Shown in pieces: positions 5,409 through 10,864 of a stretch of 10,864 bases of DNA. The notes beneath the pieces are model-generated. The model did not search any database and was not told where the DNA came from. It saw only the letters and a list, made by a program, of their open reading frames with translations. The position numbers and the translations under genes were made by a program. Every line of letters starts with the position of its first letter. The first letter of the stretch is position 1. This stretch comes from Cyclobacteriaceae bacterium (GTDB taxonomy: Bacteria > Bacteroidota > Bacteroidia > Cytophagales > Cyclobacteriaceae): the NCBI GenBank assembly GCA_030589835.1, contig JAUUZS010000082.1, forward strand, positions 1-10,864, in the 5' to 3' direction.

Positions 5409-6452
5409 ATGACCAGGGTTATCATAATATTTTCAATTTTTTGCCTAAATGCAAGCTTCGTTTACGCGCAGGACATTCCATTATTCGAAAGTGATGAACC
5501 TCTGAACATTACCCTGATTGCTGACGTTGTCGCCCTTATCAACGATAAAAGCGATGAGCCAGAATATAGTTCCGCAACACTGATACATCACCTGGGAAAA
5601 TACGAATACGACGCCTTGGAAATCAAAGTAAAAGCACGAGGCAAAACCAGACGATTAACAGATCTTTGCGATTTCCCGCCTTTAAAATTAAATTTCAAAA
5701 AAAATGGGGTTGAAAATACAATCTTTGAAAATCAGGACAAGTTAAAATTTGCTTCACGATGCAATCAAAAAGAAGATTTCGATCATTATATTTTAGAAGA
5801 ATATTTGCTTTACAAAACCTATAACATCATTAGCGAAGAAAGCTATAAAGTGAGATTGGTAAATATTACAATTCGAGACCAACAACTGAGGGTTCCAGAA
5901 ATTGAAATGACCGGCTTTTTAATTGAAGACGATAAACCTTTGGCTAAAAGAATTGGTGCGAAATCCTATGATAAAAAGGTATACAGCCAGGATAGCCTTG
6001 TCGATAAATCAATGGATCAGATGGCCATGTTTCAATACATGATAGGCAATACAGATTGGCACATCAACATAGGACATAACACCGATATTTTTAAATATAA
6101 AGCCGATAACGTCTTAATTCCTGTTCCGTATGATTTTGATTTTGCCGGGGTGATCAATGCGAGCTATGCAACTCCTTCTAAAGAAATCCCGATAAAACAG
6201 GTAAAAAAGAGATATTACAAAGGAAGTTGTCGCAATTTGGAGGGTTACAGCAGCACCATAAGCCAATTTATAAAGAAACAAGAAGAAATTTATTCCCTAT
6301 ATAATTCATTTGAGTACCTCCCGGCGACCGTGATTTATAAGAGCCTCAGATATTACGACAAATTTTACAAAATCATCAATGACTCAGATATGGTTGCTGA
6401 ATCATTGAACAGTGCATGCAATTCCGGCCCGTTTAATACCAGCATAAAATAA
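5409..6452 (+). CDS. Secreted CotH-like atypical protein kinase family protein
   Basis: 347 residues. A signal peptide covers about 1-20 (VYA-QD), so it should act in the periplasm or outside. Features in the order of CotH-type kinases are: KARGKTRR (76-82) with DFPPLKLNF, resembling the kxRGnsS...kkpyxlkf segment; KLKFASRC (111-118) before a long helix; TGFLIEDD (168-175), resembling the GxYxLxE strand; the loop GNTDWHIN (213-220) with D216, H218, N220; and the metal-binding-like YDFDF (241-245) with D242 and D244. The loop also resembles HipA's GNtDxHxxN, which is expected because both are protein-kinase-like folds. B. subtilis CotH phosphorylates coat proteins; the substrate here is unknown. 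It lies 53 bases after the DUF4956 gene. Four cysteines (87, 118, 274, 337) are candidates for disulfides. The family call rests on motifs only. Confidence 0.72.
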   Translation: MTRVIIIFSIFCLNASFVYAQDIPLFESDEPLNITLIADVVALINDKSDEPEYSSATLIHHLGKYEYDALEIKVKARGKTRRLTDLCDFPPLKLNFKKNGVENTIFENQDKLKFASRCNQKEDFDHYILEEYLLYKTYNIISEESYKVRLVNITIRDQQLRVPEIEMTGFLIEDDKPLAKRIGAKSYDKKVYSQDSLVDKSMDQMAMFQYMIGNTDWHINIGHNTDIFKYKADNVLIPVPYDFDFAGVINASYATPSKEIPIKQVKKRYYKGSCRNLEGYSSTISQFIKKQEEIYSLYNSFEYLPATVIYKSLRYYDKFYKIINDSDMVAESLNSACNSGPFNTSIK

Positions 6453-6478
6453 TAATAGATTTTTTCACTTCTTGACAA

Positions 6479-6509
6479 TTGGTCATTTGATCAATAAATA
6501 ACATCTTTG
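6479..6509 (+). promoter_or_regulatory. Promoter of the GNAT acetyltransferase gene
   Basis: TTG (6479-6481), 20 bases, then CATCTTTG (6502-6509), one mismatch to TAnnTTTG. With the usual 4-7 base distance, transcription starts at about 6513-6516. That leaves only five to eight bases before the ATG at 6521. Confidence 0.5.
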
Positions 6510-6520
6510 CATCAAAAAAA

Positions 6521-6979
6521 ATGAGGACAAAAGTACGAGAGGCGATTCCTTCAGATGCAGCATTCATTGTTGATTTTCAGCTTAAAATGGCCTTCGAGAC
6601 CGAAAACCTGAAATTAACCAAATCCATTGTCGAATTAGGTGTTAAGGCCGTATTCGATGACAACTCAAAAGGCAGGTATTACGTGGCTGAAGTCGACGGA
6701 AATATCGTAGGATCTTTACTCACCACCTATGAGTGGAGTGATTGGCGCAATGGAAATGTGTTGTGGATCCAATCGGTTTATATCCTGAAGGATTTTAGGG
6801 CACGGGGAATTTTTAAAGAACTGTACACCTACATCAAGGAAAAGGTAACGAGTAACTCGAATGATTTTCGGGGGATCAGGTTATATGTTGACAAGACCAA
6901 CGAAGCGGCACAGAAGGTGTATGATAAGTTGGGGATGGAAAATCACCACTATGAAATGTATGAATGGATGATGATGTAG
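6521..6979 (+). CDS. GNAT-family N-acetyltransferase
   Basis: 152 residues, the usual size of a single GNAT domain. The central strand VAEVDGNIVGSLL (about 55-67) leads to LWIQSVYILKDFRARGIFKEL (about 81-101). This is the acetyl-CoA motif A with RARGIF (93-98), where the usual form is (R/Q)xxG(I/L)(G/A); the Phe in the last position is less common. LYVDKTNEAAQKVYDKLGM (121-139) is the typical motif B ending before the final strand. The domain transfers an acetyl group from CoA to an amine; the substrate cannot be read from the sequence. It has its own promoter 68 bases after the CotH-like gene and ends head-on against the ABC exporter gene at a palindrome. Confidence 0.88.
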   Translation: MRTKVREAIPSDAAFIVDFQLKMAFETENLKLTKSIVELGVKAVFDDNSKGRYYVAEVDGNIVGSLLTTYEWSDWRNGNVLWIQSVYILKDFRARGIFKELYTYIKEKVTSNSNDFRGIRLYVDKTNEAAQKVYDKLGMENHHYEMYEWMMM

Positions 6980-7025
6980 GGGCACATCAATATGCTGTAG
7001 GGGCGCAAAATGACGCGCACCTACA
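6975..7025. repeat. GC-rich palindrome with a flanking direct repeat at the convergent gene ends
   Basis: TGTAGGGGCGC (6996-7006) pairs with GCGCACCTACA (7015-7025), ten of eleven positions, around an eight-base loop. TGTAGGGGC occurs twice, at 6975-6983 and 6996-7004. The first copy contains the GNAT stop codon and the right arm contains the ABC exporter stop codon. It may serve both converging transcripts as a terminator-like structure, though no T run follows on either strand. The form (GTAGGGGCGC...GCGC..CCTAC) resembles small dispersed palindromes found in many genomes. Confidence 0.6.
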
Positions 7026-8775
7026 CTTTATACTGCATATTATATAACTGGCTATAATATCCATTTTTGTTTAGTAAGTCAAAATGGTTTCCTTCCTCAA
7101 CGATTTTGCCATGATCCAGCACGAGAATGGTATCGGCATTCTGAATAGTAGATAACCGGTGGGCAATCACAATCGAAGTCCTGCCTGCCATCATTTTTTG
7201 GATTGCATTTTGAATAAGCTCTTCGGTCTCAGAGTCGACAGATGATGTGGCCTCATCCAGGACTATGATCTTCGGATTATAAACCATGGCCCGGATAAAG
7301 GATATCAGCTGGCGCTGACCGACCGACAAGGTAGCCCCGCGCTCCATGACATTGTATCCCAACTTACCGGGAAGCCGTTCGATAAATGATTTGGCACCAA
7401 CCAGCTCAGCTGCCTCATAGATTTTGTCCCTTCCGATTTCAAAATTGCCCAGGTTAATGTTCTCTTCAATGGTATTTGAAAATAAAAATACATCCTGAAG
7501 CACTACACCAATGTTATTTCGCAGTGCCTTAAGCTCATAATCTTTCACCGAAATATCATCAATTAATATTTCTCCCCGGTTGATATCATAAAACCTGCTC
7601 AGCAAATTTATTACTGAAGACTTGCCGGCGCCGGTGGCTCCGACCAGCGCAATAGTTTTACCTTTTTCTACCTTAAAAGAAATATCTTTCAACACATAAT
7701 TATCCTTGTCATAGGCAAACCAAACATTTTTAAATTCTACGCTTCCGTTTAATTTTTCAGGAACAAAATGACCATTGTTAGGGATGTGGTCATGGTCATC
7801 TAACAATTCAAAAATTCGCGATGAACTTACAATACCCATTTGCAGAGTATTAAATCGGTCCGCTATCTGGCGTATTGGTCTGAAAAACATATGCAAATAC
7901 ATGATAAATGCAGTTAAATCGCCAAAAGTCGCATATTCCTGAATCACACCTTTAGCGCCAAACCATACAATCAGGCCAATTCCCAGAGCCTGGATAACTT
8001 CAGAAACAGGGTAATAGATAGAATAATATAGCACCGTTTTGATGTTGGCCGTTTTGTGTTCTTTATTTATCTCCTCGAATTTTTTAAATTCCCGCTCTTC
8101 GCTATTAAAGATTTGCACAATACTCATTCCTGTAATGTGTTCCTGAACAAATGAATTAAGATTGGAAACGGCTGTCCTCACCTCATTGAATGCATGTTTG
8201 ATTTTCTCCTTAAAAATATAGGTGGCAATCACCAGGAAAGGAAAGGTGGACAAGCTCATCAAGGTAAGCTTCCAGTCCAGGTAAAACATGAAAATAAGAA
8301 TGAAGATTAACTGAAGCACATCAGCTATAAGCTCAGCAAGCCCCTGGGTAAATACTTCAGAAAGGGTTTCAATATCTGATACCACCCTGGTTACGAGCCT
8401 CCCGATTGGGGTCTTGTCAAAAAATTTGAGCTGCATTTTCAGCAGATGGCCATAAATATTTACCCGAATATCCCGGATGATATATTGCCCGATCCAACCA
8501 GATAAGTAAGTATGTAAATATTGAAAAATTCCCGATGCGGTCAGCAGCATGATCAGGACAATCGTGATGTTGAGCAGGCCTTTATGGTCTCCAATTGATA
8601 CATGGTCATCAATGGCATAGGATACTAATAATGGGCGTATAGGTCCAATTATCCCTATTGCGATGGTTAGAAAAATCAGTATATAGAACCTCCTGGAATA
8701 CGGTTTTACGTACTCGTACAGCCTCCGGAGGACTTCTAAATCGATGATATTGCCACTAATTTTCTCTTTCTGCAC
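7021..8775 (-). CDS. ABC exporter, fused membrane and ATPase half-transporter (MdlB/YheH/MsbA type)
   Basis: 584 residues. The transmembrane half (about 1-320) has six predicted segments near 29-49, 66-86, 148-166, 168-188, 250-275 and 283-298. The ATPase half has Walker A GATGAGKSS (379-387), Q-loop Q427, signature LSVGQ (483-487), Walker B IIVLDE (503-508, D507, E508) and H-loop H539, all intact. The LSVGQRQL form, with V in place of G, is the one seen in MdlB/YheH-type exporters, which often work as heterodimers. Whether this one pairs with itself or a partner elsewhere is open. The substrate (lipid, drug or peptide) cannot be told. The start is GTG, five bases after the truA stop. It is supported by the reading KISGNIIDLEVLRRL, common at the N-terminus of relatives. 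It is probably co-transcribed with truA. Confidence 0.94.
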   Translation of the reverse strand: MQKEKISGNIIDLEVLRRLYEYVKPYSRRFYILIFLTIAIGIIGPIRPLLVSYAIDDHVSIGDHKGLLNITIVLIMLLTASGIFQYLHTYLSGWIGQYIIRDIRVNIYGHLLKMQLKFFDKTPIGRLVTRVVSDIETLSEVFTQGLAELIADVLQLIFILIFMFYLDWKLTLMSLSTFPFLVIATYIFKEKIKHAFNEVRTAVSNLNSFVQEHITGMSIVQIFNSEEREFKKFEEINKEHKTANIKTVLYYSIYYPVSEVIQALGIGLIVWFGAKGVIQEYATFGDLTAFIMYLHMFFRPIRQIADRFNTLQMGIVSSSRIFELLDDHDHIPNNGHFVPEKLNGSVEFKNVWFAYDKDNYVLKDISFKVEKGKTIALVGATGAGKSSVINLLSRFYDINRGEILIDDISVKDYELKALRNNIGVVLQDVFLFSNTIEENINLGNFEIGRDKIYEAAELVGAKSFIERLPGKLGYNVMERGATLSVGQRQLISFIRAMVYNPKIIVLDEATSSVDSETEELIQNAIQKMMAGRTSIVIAHRLSTIQNADTILVLDHGKIVEEGNHFDLLNKNGYYSQLYNMQYKV

Positions 8776-8780
8776 GCCGT

Positions 8781-9527
8781 CTAATTTTCAAAAACATGAA
8801 CCGGATAAACGACATTCGACAAATACAGCCCTTCGGCAGGTACCGATCTACCTGCTTTTGACCTGTCCTGACTCTCCAATATGTCATGTATTTCAGCAAC
8901 ATCCATTTTTCCTTCATTCACCATGAGCAACGTACCTACCGTTGCCCTCACCATACCGCGCAAAAACCTGTTTGCATTAATATGGAAAACAACAGCTTCA
9001 CCTTCCCGCTTCCAACATGCACCATATACTTCGCAATTAAAATTATTTACCTGGGTCTTCACTTTGCTGAATGACTCAAAATTGTGTTTGCCAAGCAGCA
9101 TATCTGCTGCAGCATTTAACTTTTCAAGATGAATTTTTCGATAATAAATATATGCCTCATTTATTTTAAAAGGGTCTTTATGAGGAAGTATATGATATTC
9201 ATAGCTACGGGATGTGGCGTCAAACCGCGCATGTGCCTCAGGTTTTACCTTCCGGATTGCCCGGACAAGAATATCTTTTGGTAAGATCGCATTGAGGTGA
9301 TAGCCAAAATCATCAGTTTCAATTTCCGTTTTCAAATCAACGTGGAAAAATTGTTGCTTTGCATGTACCCCCGCATCGGTCCTTCCACTTCCGGTGATAT
9401 CGATATCTTCATTGGCCAATACCTTCAATTGTTTCTGGATTACCTGCTGTATGCTGATGGCATTTTGTTGAATTTGCCAACCGTGATAATTGGTGCCCTT
9501 GTATGAAATTTGAAAGAAATATCTCAA
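8781..9527 (-). CDS. truA: tRNA pseudouridine(38-40) synthase TruA
   Basis: TruA converts uridines 38-40 of the tRNA anticodon stem-loop to pseudouridine. The protein starts (M)RYFFQISYKGTNYHGWQ, the standard TruA beginning, and carries GSGRTDAGVHA (46-56) with the catalytic Asp at 51. The RFDATSRSYEYHI, FLRGMVR and AGRSVPAEGLYL segments of the family follow. I chose the TTG at 9527-9525, giving 248 residues. The frame is open to a GTG at 9548, but that GTG uses the last base of a perfect promoter -7 box, so it would not be transcribed. The extra residues are also not part of the family. The ABC exporter gene follows after five bases. Confidence 0.95.
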   Translation of the reverse strand: MRYFFQISYKGTNYHGWQIQQNAISIQQVIQKQLKVLANEDIDITGSGRTDAGVHAKQQFFHVDLKTEIETDDFGYHLNAILPKDILVRAIRKVKPEAHARFDATSRSYEYHILPHKDPFKINEAYIYYRKIHLEKLNAAADMLLGKHNFESFSKVKTQVNNFNCEVYGACWKREGEAVVFHINANRFLRGMVRATVGTLLMVNEGKMDVAEIHDILESQDRSKAGRSVPAEGLYLSNVVYPVHVFEN

Positions 9528-9547
9528 TATTAAAAATTTTTGGAACA

Positions 9548-9555
9548 CAAAGATA
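9548..9555 (-). promoter_or_regulatory. Promoter -7 box of truA; it decides the start codon
   Basis: The minus strand reads TATCTTTG, an exact TAnnTTTG match. Transcription should start at about 9544-9541, leaving a leader of roughly 15 bases before the TTG start at 9527. No TTG is seen at -33 (ATG lies at the right distance). Confidence 0.6.
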
Positions 9556-9641
9556 AGCGATCTGATAAGAGTTCATTCCCTTTATTGCTATTTCCACATT
9601 ATTTCCGTTTCCTAAAACTTTTTTTGTCGGCCTATTTATTA

Positions 9642-9649
9642 TTTCTTTG
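9642..9649 (+). promoter_or_regulatory. Candidate -7 box of the DUF4293 gene
   Basis: TTTCTTTG has one mismatch to TAnnTTTG. A TTG lies 15 bases upstream, closer than the usual 17-23. The predicted start near 9654 gives a leader of about 14 bases. It is divergent from the truA promoter about 90 bases away. Confidence 0.35.
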
Positions 9650-9667
9650 TATTAAAATCCATTCATT

Positions 9668-10162
9668 ATGATTCAGCGAGTTCAGACAATTTTTCTTTTA
9701 GGGCTTATAATTTGTATGGCCCTGATAACGGTTTTTCCTATTTGGGAAAAGTCAAATCCTCAAACTGGAGTTAAGTACACCCTGGACTCCTTTTACTGGC
9801 AAGAATTTCAACAAAGCGAAAGCGATTCCGATGCATGGGATTTGACCACTTCAAAAGACGCATATTACCTGGTAGGCATTAGTGCACTAGTTTGCTTGTT
9901 GGCGCTGTTTTCCATGTTTCAATTTAAAAAGAGAACTTTACAAATAAAACTGGGAGCAATCAATGCTTTTCTTATGATGGCATACATTGCCACGGCCACC
10001 TATTTTATATATCAGGGAGAAAATAAAATGGGCATGGAAATGCGTGGTGTGTTTAAGCCGGGATATTTTTTGCCTTTAGGTGCGATGATTTTCAACTCCC
10101 TTGCAAACAGGTATATAAAAAAGGATGAAGATTTGATAAAGTCTGTGGATCGTATCAGGTGA
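9668..10162 (+). CDS. DUF4293-family membrane protein
   Basis: 164 residues. The MIQRVQTIFLL start and the charged end DEDLIKSVDRIR are hallmarks of the Bacteroidota family DUF4293. Four hydrophobic segments lie at about 7-25, 67-84, 93-115 and 131-147, with a roughly 40-residue polar loop after the first. That topology puts the loop outside the cytoplasm if both ends are inside, as the basic tail suggests. Function is unknown. In this phylum the family is, as I recall, often placed beside the rho gene; that is not seen here, where the neighbour is the divergent truA. No Shine-Dalgarno is seen. The downstream hairpin has its T run on the other strand, so it is at best a poor terminator for this gene. 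Confidence 0.87.
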   Translation: MIQRVQTIFLLGLIICMALITVFPIWEKSNPQTGVKYTLDSFYWQEFQQSESDSDAWDLTTSKDAYYLVGISALVCLLALFSMFQFKKRTLQIKLGAINAFLMMAYIATATYFIYQGENKMGMEMRGVFKPGYFLPLGAMIFNSLANRYIKKDEDLIKSVDRIR

Positions 10163-10176
10163 AAATTCCCAGACAC

Positions 10177-10209
10177 AAAAAAAGCATGGCAATCATCTTA
10201 CCATGCTTT
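10177..10209 (-). terminator. Intrinsic terminator of the minus-strand gene at the right edge
   Basis: A perfect nine-base stem (AAAGCATGG 10181-10189, CCATGCTTT 10201-10209) closes an 11-base loop. On the minus strand it is followed by seven T (10183-10177). On the plus strand only CTTT-CTT follows, so service to the converging DUF4293 gene is doubtful. Confidence 0.85.
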
Positions 10210-10237
10210 CTTACGATCAACACTTTGACCGTTGGAA

Positions 10238-10864
10238 TTAAAGTCTTTTTAATTCTTTCAACACCCTTTCCCAGAGGAATTCGTATGGTACGACCTCAAA
10301 ATCTATAAATGTTTCTCCGGCAATATCATATTCCGAAAGTTTTTCCTGAAGATATTTACTCTTGGAAACAATGGTATCGTAATCCTTATTGTGGATGGTA
10401 ATTTTATGCAACAGCTTGCAGAATGTTTTGGTCCTTTTGCTAAAACTATTGTTCAAAAATCGATTTACGTAATCGTCCAATGCATCAAGTTTGTTATGAA
10501 GGCCAGAGAGATCTCCATCTACATTATTTACGATTTGTAAGATGAGTATGGCGACGTGAAATCCAGCTTTTTCTTTTACAAATTCAGGTGTTACTTCAAC
10601 AAAACCTTTGTGGTTATATTTTTTAACAAGTTTTTTATTACCGGTAAGGTAGTACAAGTAATTTCTGAAAATATCCCATTTCATTAATTCATCTTCATCA
10701 AGATCATCAAATGACTTGTTTCCCGTTACTCTAAGAAAAATATCTGATGCCTTATCATACTGCTTGTTCTGGATATTAAGCATCACATGCTTCTCAGCAA
10801 AGCTATACCAGGCTTTCGATGAACTATCTATTTCATCTAACATTTTCTCAAGAAAAATACTTCC
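10238..10864 (-). CDS. Uncharacterised helical protein, C-terminal part (gene runs off the window)
   Basis: The frame has no stop between the first visible ATG (10843) and the window edge: seven further codons reading GSIFLEK precede it. The true start therefore probably lies outside, and what is seen is about 208 C-terminal residues. The sequence is soluble and mostly helical, with paired amphipathic helices around SKAWYSFAEKHVMLNIQNKQ and YDKASDIFLRV that recall TPR-like repeats. It has many charged residues and no signal peptide or membrane segment in view. I do not recognise the family and assign no function. Its 3' end converges on the DUF4293 gene, and a strong terminator starts about 30 bases after its stop. 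Confidence 0.7.
   Translation of the reverse strand, partial: GSIFLEKMLDEIDSSSKAWYSFAEKHVMLNIQNKQYDKASDIFLRVTGNKSFDDLDEDELMKWDIFRNYLYYLTGNKKLVKKYNHKGFVEVTPEFVKEKAGFHVAILILQIVNNVDGDLSGLHNKLDALDDYVNRFLNNSFSKRTKTFCKLLHKITIHNKDYDTIVSKSKYLQEKLSEYDIAGETFIDFEVVPYEFLWERVLKELKRL

Noticed and set aside
6975..7025. Integron attC or phage attachment site
   Set aside because: No integrase, no gene cassette and no tRNA are nearby; a dispersed palindrome or terminator explains it better.
9525..9548. GTG at 9548 as the start of truA
   Set aside because: It overlaps the last base of the promoter -7 box and adds residues foreign to the TruA N-terminus.
1..10864. CRISPR array, insertion sequence or prophage
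   Set aside because: No regular repeat-spacer pattern, no transposase or phage gene, and no terminal repeats of such an element are seen.

Overview
The window comes from a low-to-moderate GC member of the Bacteroidota, probably a Cytophagia-like lineage (the rank below phylum is a guess). The evidence is a TonB-dependent receptor with an N-terminal carboxypeptidase-regulatory-like domain, a DUF4293 membrane protein (a Bacteroidota family), a near absence of Shine-Dalgarno sequences, and several promoter candidates of the phylum-specific form TTG-N(about 19)-TAnnTTTG.

Layout. Bases 1-124 are the 3' part of a 5S rRNA and its terminator, so an rRNA operon lies to the left. Bases 449-3161 (minus strand) are a thiamine-type uptake unit: a promoter, TWO tandem TPP riboswitch aptamers, a possible expression-platform hairpin and an 816-residue TonB-dependent receptor. 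Just upstream on the same strand (3250-3792) is a stand-alone NadR-type nucleoside kinase domain. An 846-base gap without an intact gene follows. It holds a decayed copy of the 5' end of the next gene (4426-4521), a long imperfect hairpin and short direct repeats. Bases 4639-6452 (plus) are a two-gene unit: a DUF4956 multi-pass membrane protein and a secreted CotH-like atypical kinase. Elsewhere these families usually travel with a VTC-type polyphosphate polymerase, which is absent here. A GNAT acetyltransferase (6521-6979, plus) has its own promoter and an extremely short leader.

On the right, truA and a GTG-started ABC exporter form a minus-strand operon (9527 to 7021). It converges on the GNAT gene at a GC-rich palindrome that looks like a dispersed repeat or shared terminator. 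Divergent from truA is the DUF4293 gene (9668-10162), which converges on the 3' end of an unrecognised helical protein whose frame runs off the window (10238-10864, minus). An intrinsic terminator for that last gene lies between them.

How the parts work together. The receptor should import thiamine or a thiamine derivative across the outer membrane and be shut down by TPP through two aptamers. The adjacent kinase could trap an imported nucleoside-like vitamin, but no inner-membrane transporter (PnuT/PnuC type) is in view. The DUF4956/CotH pair looks like an inner-membrane protein plus a periplasmic kinase-fold partner of unknown function. The most noteworthy signals are the tandem TPP riboswitches, the DUF4956-CotH pair without VTC, and the degenerate DUF4956 head just upstream of the intact gene.
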